From positions 1 to 27,316 of the IMG/VR virus record IMGVR_UViG_3300042691_033902: a stretch of 27,316 nt of DNA. One strand, given 5' to 3'. Numbering within the stretch: the first letter of the stretch is position 1; each line of letters starts with the position of its first letter. Below the pieces are notes generated by a model, which made no database searches, had not been told where the DNA came from, and was given only the letters and a program-made list of their open reading frames with translations. Source of the stretch: a virus. A program made the translations under genes and the position numbers. Below, one piece after another: positions 6,731 to 14,171 of the stretch.

Positions 6731-8754
6731 TTTTCCCTCACGGGAAATAAATAACATCGACACCTCACTACATTCGCTGCTTTTACAGTCGTACCCATTT
6801 GAGAGTCGCCTGCCGGTCTGTCAATATATGTACCATCGTCAAACATATAGTTTCCGTTTTGATCTTGCAGCTTACCGTCCAAGACTCTGTGACTTGGTCT
6901 TACCTTACCGTCTCTTTGAGTATTCCATTTTGATTTGACTCCTACAGATTTGTAGACATTCTTTTGAACACCTGTGGTCACTGAAGTCGCTGTGGTCTGT
7001 GCAATCATTGCAGCTCGGCTTGTTGATAGCATCTTAAATTCTCTTTCAAGAATTTCCTGCAAAACTTCCTTTGGCTGTGAAGCGTTCTCGGAGATAGTCT
7101 CAATGATATCGTACTTTATCAATTCTATTGAATTTGATATGTTTGAATTCAAGCGTTCTGTCATCTGCTTGATTTCCTGTCCAAGTTCACCGGATAGATC
7201 TTCCTTCCCCATTTGGAATTCTGCCAAGACTTTATTCATAACTTGAGATGCTGCTTTGTCCAAAGTCTCTGTAATTTGCTTCTGCTGTTTGGTAGTCATC
7301 TCCATGTCTAAGTCCGGGGACTGTTCGTCAATTTGTTGAAGCGTGTCCTTCTCAATTTCGGAGATCACGTTTTTGACTGCAGAATATATCCCCTTACTGA
7401 TATTTGTAGCTAGATCATCATATTGTCTCCAAGACTCTGCTCTTGCTTCCTCTGTTTGCAGTGGAAAGGATTTGAATACAATAGCCTTTTTTGCCACTCC
7501 CGGCACGCTAGGAGGCACGGAATCTGTTCCGCCGATATCAACTGCTGCCTCCAAAGGAACAAGACCGTTCACTACCAACGGGACATCACCGCTTGGGATT
7601 GGTTCGTATCCACGTTCCTTCCTGCTGTCGTTTATTGTTTTGATACCGTACTTGAGTTCAAACTCTTCTTTGCGTATCTGCTGTTCGGTATCTACAAATT
7701 CATACGGCATAGACTCTATCAAAACGCCATCCTCAAACCGCCGGAAGTGTCGAGTGAATTCCTCTGAAAAGTACTTAGCGATTGGATCAATAGTCTGCTG
7801 TCTAAACATCGCGTATTGGACTTCTGCCGTTGCTCTGTTTTGGAATTCACCGGTAAGCAGTCCGGATGGTACACCGAACACTTGAGATATTTGAGCTCTT
7901 ACATCTTTGCTTATAGAATCGTAACTTGTTGAGACGCTTGTCTCGGGAGGCAAAGCCAAATCAAGACCGCCTGCCAAAAGAGCTTTCAATTCGTAATTCG
8001 GTAACTTCTCGTTCCATCTATTTTGCAGAGTTTTCCAATAGTCTTCATCTACGTTGTCATCAGACTTCACAATCAAAGGAGGCGTGGCATTGTTCTCAAA
8101 TAACCTCACTAGATAGTCACTAACTTCGGAGTCTATTCTTGAATAAGGGAGGGCTGCTGAAACTATGCTTTTTCCAAACAAATTCATTCCTATAATTTCG
8201 TCGGGCTTTGATGCTGTCGGGAATGTATTTGCGAAGTGAATAACCTCTTGCTCCGGAATGTTTATTGCTCCGTCATTAAGAGATTGGTAAACATACCCTT
8301 GAATAAAATTGTCACCGCCTTTAATGACTCGCATCCTTGTAGGGTTCAAAACCCACATTTGAAGAGGATACTCGTATCCCATTCGCGGAGTCCAAAGAAA
8401 GCAGTTACCATTCACGTCGTACCAATTTGACAAGGACTTGAATATCTGTGAGTAAGTGAAAAACGGATTAGGGTTTGAGAGCAGCCTATTCACCCAATGA
8501 GAATTTGAGAGCTCTTGTTTGTCCCAATTCAACTCTTTGTAAGCTTTCATGTCTACAGAGATCAAGCCATTTGCTCTTAATTGCAGACAAGAAAAAGTCG
8601 TACCAACGGCAGAACTTGAAAGCTCGTTTCCACTTTGAATTGATGATACAGATCTACTTGAATCTGCATAAAGAATCGGAGGCTTGCTTCTTTTGTCTGC
8701 CATTCCACCGGCGATAAATTTGACACGTTCTAAAACGTTATTGTAAAATGCCAT
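6727..8754 (-). CDS. portal protein fused to MuF-like head morphogenesis domain
   Basis: A 675-residue protein. Residues about 1-430 match HK97-type portals: 'GTTFSCLQLRANGLI', 'LSNPNPFFTYSQIFKSLSNW', 'NGNCFLWTPR', 'ISQVFGVPSGLLTG' and 'EEFTRHFRRFEDG'. The portal forms the dodecameric DNA channel. Residues about 455-675 are a helical linker and then a MuF/SPP1 gp7-like domain, with 'ARAAMIAQTTA'-like helix, 'KWNTQRDGKVRPSHRVLDG', 'DRPAGDSQMG' and a final 'NVVRCRCYLFP'. That domain is normally a separate protein of a few copies per head; here it is one chain with the portal. There are no frameshift signs. An AGGAAATAAC stretch precedes the ATG. The stop overlaps the protease start (ATGA). Confidence 0.92.
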   Translation of the reverse strand: MAFYNNVLERVKFIAGGMADKRSKPPILYADSSRSVSSIQSGNELSSSAVGTTFSCLQLRANGLISVDMKAYKELNWDKQELSNSHWVNRLLSNPNPFFTYSQIFKSLSNWYDVNGNCFLWTPRMGYEYPLQMWVLNPTRMRVIKGGDNFIQGYVYQSLNDGAINIPEQEVIHFANTFPTASKPDEIIGMNLFGKSIVSAALPYSRIDSEVSDYLVRLFENNATPPLIVKSDDNVDEDYWKTLQNRWNEKLPNYELKALLAGGLDLALPPETSVSTSYDSISKDVRAQISQVFGVPSGLLTGEFQNRATAEVQYAMFRQQTIDPIAKYFSEEFTRHFRRFEDGVLIESMPYEFVDTEQQIRKEEFELKYGIKTINDSRKERGYEPIPSGDVPLVVNGLVPLEAAVDIGGTDSVPPSVPGVAKKAIVFKSFPLQTEEARAESWRQYDDLATNISKGIYSAVKNVISEIEKDTLQQIDEQSPDLDMEMTTKQQKQITETLDKAASQVMNKVLAEFQMGKEDLSGELGQEIKQMTERLNSNISNSIELIKYDIIETISENASQPKEVLQEILEREFKMLSTSRAAMIAQTTATSVTTGVQKNVYKSVGVKSKWNTQRDGKVRPSHRVLDGKLQDQNGNYMFDDGTYIDRPAGDSQMGTTVKAANVVRCRCYLFPVREK

Positions 8755-8762
8755 GTTATTTC

Positions 8763-9923
8763 CTAGACATATACGGACGGAGTTTTTCTAATTGCAGAAA
8801 AAGCCATTGACAAAGAATCTATCATGTCATCGTGCTTGTCTTGCTTTGTTCCGGTGAACGATAAAAGCTCGTCAGTGAATTCCGGTAAAAGATGAGGAAC
8901 GTGGTAAACAAGACCCGCTTCGTACTTTGCTTCCACCGGTTGAAATCTGTATAGTTTATCTTTTGTACTTGGAATCCCAATCACATTCATTTTGGTATTT
9001 CGTTTGAGCTCTTGTACTAGCCAAGCCTGTGCTTGATTGGACTCTACGGCTACGACTTTCGGCTTCCACTTATTCTCCATCTGAATGACTTTTTGACCAA
9101 TCTCAACAAAGCTCCATCTGCCTCGTACCATGTCAACAATGACTATCTCTTTTTTATCTGTGAGACCTATTACACAGATAGCAGTATAGTCTGCGTTCTC
9201 TTTCTCAGAAATAGCAAGATCCACTCCAATATAGTAAGACTTGCATTGCATATCATTTGATATTCTAAGCCATTCTCTCTTGATCTTAGCAGCATCCCTG
9301 TCTACATATTCTGCCAAGTATTCCTGTGCAAAGACAAGCGATGGCAGAACTTCTCTTTGCCTATCGACTTCACTTGGATCTATCAAAGGGTTATCGTATG
9401 TCGTGTAATGAAAAGACTTCCAATCTTCGTACTTGTCTTGCATCGTATCAATCTCTGCAAAGTGATTCTTTCCCTTCGGTGTCGAGAAAAAATAAGCATC
9501 GCCTTTGTAGTCTGTAAGCATAGGACTCAAGACAAAATTCCAGTCGTTTTCAGCATTGGGACAATATGCCCATTCATCTCCAATCAGCCTATGATACTTA
9601 TTGCCTCTCAATGCATCTGCTCTCCAAATTCCCGACATAGTGAGTACACTGTTCTCCAATTTGATTTGTCCCCATTTGCACTCTGCTCCTAACTGTCTAA
9701 AGTATTCAGAAGCTTCGTCGTATCTGCCTCTTAATTCCGGAACGCTTGGAGCCGTATAGAGAACCTTTGCATTGGGAACCGATATCATAGTCTCAAGAGC
9801 AAGTGCAAAAGCAAGATGAGATTTGCCAAATCTACGACCACATCGTACCACATTGAAACGTGATCTGCAGTCTAAAATTTCCTGCTGCTTCTCATGCAAA
9901 GATATATCAATTATCTCTGTCAA
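8763..9923 (-). CDS. terL: terminase large subunit
   Basis: A 386-residue packaging motor. Walker A is 'CGRRFGKS' (residues 28-35), Walker B is 'HRLIGDEWA' (about 110-118), and a coupling-motif-like 'YFFSTPKG' follows. The RNase H-fold nuclease begins at 'GVDLAISEKENADYTA' and ends with 'DKHDDMIDSLSMA', giving the acidic metal-binding residues. It is on the short side for TerL, with a compact ATPase part. No ATG occurs before the Walker A motif in this frame. The only plausible start is TTG at 9923, preceded by GGGGAA and lying 17 bases inside the small subunit gene; the frame has a stop five codons earlier. This unusual start may keep motor protein low. Confidence 0.95.
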   Translation of the reverse strand: MTEIIDISLHEKQQEILDCRSRFNVVRCGRRFGKSHLAFALALETMISVPNAKVLYTAPSVPELRGRYDEASEYFRQLGAECKWGQIKLENSVLTMSGIWRADALRGNKYHRLIGDEWAYCPNAENDWNFVLSPMLTDYKGDAYFFSTPKGKNHFAEIDTMQDKYEDWKSFHYTTYDNPLIDPSEVDRQREVLPSLVFAQEYLAEYVDRDAAKIKREWLRISNDMQCKSYYIGVDLAISEKENADYTAICVIGLTDKKEIVIVDMVRGRWSFVEIGQKVIQMENKWKPKVVAVESNQAQAWLVQELKRNTKMNVIGIPSTKDKLYRFQPVEAKYEAGLVYHVPHLLPEFTDELLSFTGTKQDKHDDMIDSLSMAFSAIRKTPSVYV

Positions 9924-10284
9924 GCTTTCCCCACTTAATTACTCGTTTGACCTCTTCTACTTTTACCTCACTTTGAATTCTTGTACCATTCAAACGGTGA
10001 GCTTCCTCTTCGCTGCCTATCAACTTCATGAGAGATATCTGCAGAGCCGGTGACTCTGATTTGAACCATTTGTTTCTCATTTGCACTTTAACATCGACCT
10101 TGCATTTTGTTATTGCTTCTTTTATGCTGTCTAATTTGTCTAAGCCAAGATTGTAAAACGTTGCACGGGAGCAAGGTAAAAAAGAAACGACATCCTCGAT
10201 AAAAAAGAGTTTGTACTTGTCAATAGCATCAAGAGCTTGCTTCTCAAGTTCCTTTGCATCGTAGGATTTCCCTTTCTTATTCAT
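9907..10284 (-). CDS. putative terminase small subunit
   Basis: A 125-residue basic protein directly upstream of terL. Residues about 20-60 hold a helix-turn-helix-like stretch ('FFIEDVVSFLPCSRATFYNLGLDKLDSIKEAI'), as expected for a protein that binds the packaging site. The middle is helical and charged ('ALQISLMKLIGSEEEAHRLNG'), and this 'LQ..L.KLig..ee...L' pattern is common in phage small terminases. The ATG at 10284 overlaps the ParB-like stop as ATGA, so translation is coupled to that gene; a start five codons earlier is less likely. The gene overlaps the TTG start of terL by 17 bases. Confidence 0.8.
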   Translation of the reverse strand: MNKKGKSYDAKELEKQALDAIDKYKLFFIEDVVSFLPCSRATFYNLGLDKLDSIKEAITKCKVDVKVQMRNKWFKSESPALQISLMKLIGSEEEAHRLNGTRIQSEVKVEEVKRVIKWGKLDRDN

Positions 10285-10817
10285 TGTTCGGGTTCCCATG
10301 CTTTTGAGTAAGGTTTGTCAAGATCAGGGTGCGCCATCACGCCTTGAGTATTCAGCAGTCTTTGTACCTCTTCTCTTTCCATTTTGAGACGCTTCATAAC
10401 TTCCTCGACAGTTTTACCACCATCAATAAGGTCTTTGACTATACTTCCCATTTGCAAGACTCCGTGTCTGCCTCTTGCTCTGTTATGTCGGATTGTTGAC
10501 ATCTGTTGGTGCTCTCTGTCTTTGGGTTCCAAGATTACCACCGGGACAAAACCACCGGTGAGTTCAAAGACTTCTTTGTGACCACTAACTGTCCACCTAT
10601 GAAAACCATCAACAATAGTCATGTCCGGATTTGCGACAATAGGCTGTGTCCACCCGTCCTCTTTTATGCTTGTTTTAAGAAGCTCCAATTCCGGAGGCGC
10701 GACACTATTTGGATTGTAATTGTTCGGTTGCAATGTATCTCTGTGTATCCATTGTAGTCTCTCTAATGGCATGACACGTCCGTCAGGGAGCCTGTGTTTT
10801 TGATCGTTGGTTTGCAT
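10281..10817 (-). CDS. ParB-like nuclease-fold protein, IbrB/YbdM-like
   Basis: A 178-residue protein with the ParB/sulfiredoxin N-terminal fold: 'LQPNNYNPNSVAPPELELLKTSIKEDGWTQPIVANPDM' then 'IVDGFHRWTVSGH' (the G-x-HR box), and 'MSTIRHNRARGRHG'. The C terminus carries a short helix-turn-helix-like part ('VEEVMKRLKMEREEVQRLL'). It follows the IbrA-like gene exactly as YbdM/IbrB follows YbdN/IbrA in E. coli, and overlaps the small terminase by ATGA. I chose the ATG at 10817, with AAAGGA 6 bases upstream; it overlaps the previous gene by 35 bases. An ATG at 10772 is the alternative. No ParA is present, so a partition role is unlikely. Its molecular activity is unknown. Confidence 0.85.
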   Translation of the reverse strand: MQTNDQKHRLPDGRVMPLERLQWIHRDTLQPNNYNPNSVAPPELELLKTSIKEDGWTQPIVANPDMTIVDGFHRWTVSGHKEVFELTGGFVPVVILEPKDREHQQMSTIRHNRARGRHGVLQMGSIVKDLIDGGKTVEEVMKRLKMEREEVQRLLNTQGVMAHPDLDKPYSKAWEPEQ

Positions 10818-12078
10818 AGTAGTTCCTTTTGTATTGTTCCGTTCCAAATTTATTCACTGCCTCGTCTCTTGTCATTTTAACACGACTTCTTGCTTTCTTT
10901 GCTAACTGTGGAAGCCTTTGGAGCTGCCTTTCCTTTGTGTCGCCTCTAATTGCTATCCTAGCTAAAAACTCCCAAGACACGCCGGTAAGAGGGCACGAGT
11001 CCGAATCTTTATCGGTGATTGGGTAGTCTGTTTGATTTTTGTGGTACGTAATGATCTTGTTCATAGACTTCGTACAAAGAGCTTTGTTTTCCGGTGACAT
11101 TTGTTGAAGCAAGACATTTGTGTATTCCTGCCAAGTTATGTCGGGGCGTTTCTCGGACTTGTTTCCGGTGTATATTCCATCGTTATTGTATCGCCAAGCA
11201 GTTTTTACTCCCTCGACTCTATCCAAGATCTTATGCCAATAATCACCGTATATTTCCTGCCATTGATCTAGTGAACGTAGTGCTTCCTCTGCAAAGATTG
11301 ATCCTACTCTTTGTTTCTCAAGTTTATTGTAGTCTACAGTCTTATTCAAGATATCATATTCAGTATTGTAAGGGAGACCTGTCTCTCTAATGTATTTCCA
11401 CACGTCCGCTGCTGTCCAATCATAGATTGGGTATGCAAGAGGTAAATTACTAGAGATATAACATTCATTATGCTTCCTAGTCATTACAGTGAATCTAGCT
11501 AAGCTCTCAGAAGCTCTTAGTCCTACCAAAGCTATTGCAGTGATTCCTTTTGACCTGTAATTGTTTATGTAGGTATCCGCGATATCCTGAAAGGACATTG
11601 CTTTTTTTACGCCCCCTGCTTTGAAAGGAAGCCCGTCCGGATGTTCGTAATTTTCATCGTACTCAAAAACAAAGTTCTCCAATTCAGTCAAAGCATAAGA
11701 CGGAATGTCACGTACCCAAAGATCTTTCTCTGCCGGATGCCTTGATATCCATATAGGATACTGCAAAGAACAAGCGTTTCTTAATGCCATAGGAAGTGAG
11801 TAGAACTTCATATCGACTTCCGGCATCGCATGAACTGCCTCCCATAATGCGATTGTACCCTTACCTTCTATCTCATGATCAACTGCCAAAACTTCAACCG
11901 GTAACTTGTTGATCTCTTTGGCTACTTCGATGGCTAGGTACAAAAGAGCAGTTGAGTCCTTTCCTGCAGAAAAATTCACTACGACTTTATCGTAATTGTT
12001 GAATATCTTAACAAGCCTCTCTTTTGCTGCCTCGTAGACATTCTTTTCTAAAAAGTGTTTCTTTCTAATTTTTACCAT
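10783..12078 (-). CDS. PAPS reductase-family PP-loop protein, IbrA/YbdN-like (DUF3440-like)
   Basis: A 431-residue protein. Residues 37-42 are 'SAGKDS', the PP-loop that binds ATP pyrophosphate, after a strand 'DKVVVNF'. 'VLAVDHEIEG', 'ALVGLRASES' and 'LPLAYPIYDWTAADVWKYI' follow the PAPS-reductase/adenylating fold. The C-terminal ~180 residues include 'CPLTGVSWEFLARIAIRGD', as in IbrA/YbdN (DUF3440). IbrA with IbrB was first described as a pair that activates prophage gene expression in E. coli; DndC in phosphorothioation is a relative of the same fold. CysH-type sulfate reduction is unlikely because no sulfur-assimilation genes are present and the architecture differs. The ATG at 12078 overlaps the amidotransferase stop (ATGGTAA) and begins close to the conserved part; an earlier ATG-less extension is dismissed. 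Confidence 0.88.
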   Translation of the reverse strand: MVKIRKKHFLEKNVYEAAKERLVKIFNNYDKVVVNFSAGKDSTALLYLAIEVAKEINKLPVEVLAVDHEIEGKGTIALWEAVHAMPEVDMKFYSLPMALRNACSLQYPIWISRHPAEKDLWVRDIPSYALTELENFVFEYDENYEHPDGLPFKAGGVKKAMSFQDIADTYINNYRSKGITAIALVGLRASESLARFTVMTRKHNECYISSNLPLAYPIYDWTAADVWKYIRETGLPYNTEYDILNKTVDYNKLEKQRVGSIFAEEALRSLDQWQEIYGDYWHKILDRVEGVKTAWRYNNDGIYTGNKSEKRPDITWQEYTNVLLQQMSPENKALCTKSMNKIITYHKNQTDYPITDKDSDSCPLTGVSWEFLARIAIRGDTKERQLQRLPQLAKKARSRVKMTRDEAVNKFGTEQYKRNYYANQRSKTQAP

Positions 12079-12608
12079 TGCTTTGAACAAAAATATGTGA
12101 CTCCATCCTCCTCTTGCATAACAAGGGGAAGCCCTTTGCTTGACATCTTGAATTCCCAATCATACGGCGTAAATTGTATAGCCAAATAAGCATGATCAAA
12201 TTCAATAGGAGCTTTGTTTTTTATCAAAGGTATCATTAGCTCGCTATCGTTATTTGTCTTCGCCTCAAAGCCTTCTACGGCTTTCTTGGGTATGTATCCT
12301 TCCGTGATACCATTGTGAACAAGAGCAAAGTCTTCTCTCACAATAGGCTGTCCGTCAAATATACTGTTTTCTCCACTCGTTGCAAGGCGGGAATGTCCTA
12401 TGCAAATAATGGAATCTTTTATCAAAGAACAAACCGTCTTAGGGTCCGGTCTTCCGGTTTGCTTAACTAGCAAGTGCTTACCATTCTTCATGATTGCAAA
12501 AAAGCCATAAGAATGTCCACCACGCTCGTCAGCCCTCTTGATGATAGTTTGTATCGTCTTTTCGTTTTTCGTGCCTTCACGGGCTTGAAAGCCCCAAATT
12601 CCACACAT
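12072..12608 (-). CDS. stand-alone class II glutamine amidotransferase
   Basis: A 178-residue Ntn-hydrolase-type glutaminase. The protein starts MCGIWGF, so Cys2 becomes the N-terminal nucleophile after Met removal. 'ADERGGHSYGFFAI' (about 26-39), 'GHSRLATSGEN' (about 70-80), 'ALVHNGI' (about 95-101) and 'TNNDSE' (about 117-122) match the glutamine-binding signature of GlmS/PurF/AsnB-type domains. It releases ammonia from glutamine, but no acceptor domain is attached; the acceptor enzyme should be a partner, most simply one of the two PP-loop proteins on either side. That would be a split version of the asparagine synthetase layout. The ATG at 12608 is chosen because it puts Cys at position 2 and has GGAGG just upstream; an upstream GTG would destroy the active site. 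It overlaps both neighbours. Confidence 0.92.
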   Translation of the reverse strand: MCGIWGFQAREGTKNEKTIQTIIKRADERGGHSYGFFAIMKNGKHLLVKQTGRPDPKTVCSLIKDSIICIGHSRLATSGENSIFDGQPIVREDFALVHNGITEGYIPKKAVEGFEAKTNNDSELMIPLIKNKAPIEFDHAYLAIQFTPYDWEFKMSSKGLPLVMQEEDGVTYFCSKQW

Positions 12609-13371
12609 ATTCCTCCGCACTCTTAATGTATTTTGAAGCTTTCATTACAACAGAGGGATCAATAGAATAAACTTGCTCCCAAGCTCTTTCTATTGTTCCT
12701 GTCCACTGCCTAGCAGCCCAAGAGCCCGTCCCTACGACAAAGCCATTGTTCCAAGAGTAAAAAGGAGCAAGAGGGAGTCTGTAATGGTGAAGTATTCCCA
12801 AGACCTCTTCGTGAGTGAAATCATATATTGGAGAATACCTTACGACTCCGGTCTGCTTGTTTCGATATATGCCGTCCTTACCTACGTAGTTTTTGTCTAG
12901 CTTTCGCCTCCCGGTCAAAAGCAGCTCTAAGTCTTTCTCTTTGAAGAACTTATTTTGAGCAGAATGTTGTACTGCTTTGAACCACTTGGCAGCCTGTGTT
13001 GAGTCTTTGGGAAATAACCAAGACAAGTTTTCAGAAAGCCATTTTAAGTTTTGACCACTATTGTAGACTGTGAGATCGCTTGGCATATTGTTTGTCACAA
13101 AACGTAGGAATTCCGGATACTCAAGATCATCAGTCATTCCAATGCAAGACGGGAATTCTTTGTATGCTTGCCTTGTAATGAATTCTAAAACTACGGAGTC
13201 CTTACCGCCGGACCATGCCAAACCAAAACGGCGATTCTGCAGAGTGCTTTTTATTCTTGCTATTCCCTTTCCTATGGCAGCATCTACGTCTTGCTTGGAT
13301 ATATGCCTTTCAATGTTTCTGTAAACATCTATGAAAGTATCATTTGAAGTGTTTTGTTTGAATCCAAGCAT
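12577..13371 (-). CDS. PP-loop ATPase of the PAPS reductase family
   Basis: A 264-residue protein with the PP-loop 'SGGKDS' at residues 54-59 after the strand 'RFGLAW'. 'IGMTDDLEYPEFLRF', 'LLLTGRRKLDKNYVGK', 'RYSPIYDFTHEEVLGILHHYRLP' and 'APFYSWNNGFVVGTGSWAARQW' continue the fold and likely nucleotide and substrate sites. It would activate a substrate by adenylation. It is separate from, and only partly like, the IbrA-like protein two genes later. The start is ATG 13371, overlapping the cupin stop as TGATG; a GTG one codon earlier is possible. It ends 32 bases inside the amidotransferase gene. The substrate is unknown. It lacks the QueC-type zinc cysteines I would expect, so a preQ0 role is not supported. 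Confidence 0.88.
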   Translation of the reverse strand: MLGFKQNTSNDTFIDVYRNIERHISKQDVDAAIGKGIARIKSTLQNRRFGLAWSGGKDSVVLEFITRQAYKEFPSCIGMTDDLEYPEFLRFVTNNMPSDLTVYNSGQNLKWLSENLSWLFPKDSTQAAKWFKAVQHSAQNKFFKEKDLELLLTGRRKLDKNYVGKDGIYRNKQTGVVRYSPIYDFTHEEVLGILHHYRLPLAPFYSWNNGFVVGTGSWAARQWTGTIERAWEQVYSIDPSVVMKASKYIKSAEEYVWNLGLSSP

Positions 13372-14171
13372 CACTTTGTCCGTATGGCATCAATCAAAGA
13401 AGCAGAAACTCCATCAACTATTGTTCTGTTGATCATTGGGTGGACTTCATCAGTTGCTCCAAAGTCGGAGTCCGGGTGAAAAGCAATGACATCCATAGTC
13501 TGTTCTCCAAACGTTTGAAACGCATGAAGACCAATAGGGTAGTCATTTCCATCAAGACCTTTCTCGTAGGAAACGCCGTCCCATTCTTTTATGATAAAAA
13601 TATCACCTGTGTTCAAAGGAACGTTCCCGAAAGGTGTCTTACAAAGACCTTTGCCCTTCGCCACAATTCCTATGCGATGGCTTGGGTGCGTATGCATCGT
13701 TTGATCTATATTTATCGGAAAGTGCAAGTGGTTCAAACATGGATCGCCAAACTTCACCGGCGGAATCAAAAGACTATCTGTGCATCCATCTATGTATTTG
13801 AGTCTGCCTTCACTTTCTATCCTGCCTCCGATTGTAAACATTGCTCTATAGTTAGTCTCGGGATATTTGCCTTCTTTGTGCAAAACTTCAATAATGATTG
13901 CAGAGCCGGTTCCAAACAATAAAAATTTATCATGTAGACTAAAATACATTCCGGTACTCAAGTGGTAGTCAAAGTCATGACTCCAAGAATTTAGGAATAC
14001 GGAGCCCTTGTAAACATACACGAAATATGAAGAGTCCTTTGCAGACAAAAAAGTATTTGTTCCGGTAAAATTGTGATACTTAATTGGGTAGCTTTTGTGA
14101 CTGCTATCGTCAAACAAAAGACCTTCTTTGTCACATTCAAAACTAATGAAAGAACCGTTCTCTTTTATCAT
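13371..14171 (-). CDS. cupin-domain protein
   Basis: A 266-residue protein with two beta-rich halves. The N-terminal half (about 1-125) has cupin-like strands (SSYFVYVYKGSVFL, STGMYFSLHDKFLLFGTG) without obvious metal ligands. The C-terminal half holds 'HTHPSHRIGIVAKGKG' (about 163-178), then 'VPLNTGDIFIIKE' and 'IGLHAFQT', giving the His and Glu/Asp pattern of a metal-binding cupin. Such folds act as dioxygenases, isomerases or small-molecule sensors, and the reaction cannot be told here. It overlaps the ParB-like gene upstream (ATGA) and the PP-loop gene downstream (TGATG), so it is made in step with the cassette. A metal-dependent oxidation or sugar/nucleotide modification step is a reasonable guess. 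Confidence 0.8.
   Translation of the reverse strand: MIKENGSFISFECDKEGLLFDDSSHKSYPIKYHNFTGTNTFLSAKDSSYFVYVYKGSVFLNSWSHDFDYHLSTGMYFSLHDKFLLFGTGSAIIIEVLHKEGKYPETNYRAMFTIGGRIESEGRLKYIDGCTDSLLIPPVKFGDPCLNHLHFPINIDQTMHTHPSHRIGIVAKGKGLCKTPFGNVPLNTGDIFIIKEWDGVSYEKGLDGNDYPIGLHAFQTFGEQTMDVIAFHPDSDFGATDEVHPMINRTIVDGVSASLIDAIRTK

Noticed and set aside
10281-10817. ParB plasmid-type partition protein
   Set aside because: No ParA, no centromere-like site and no DNA-binding KorB/ParB C-terminal layout are present; the gene belongs to the packaging and modification block.
10783-12078. CysH-type PAPS reductase for sulfate assimilation
   Set aside because: The long DUF3440-like C terminus, ParB partner and absence of other sulfur genes fit the IbrA/YbdN group better.
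12577-13371. QueC of the 7-deazaguanine pathway
   Set aside because: The expected zinc-binding cysteines at the C terminus and QueD/QueE/FolE partners are missing.
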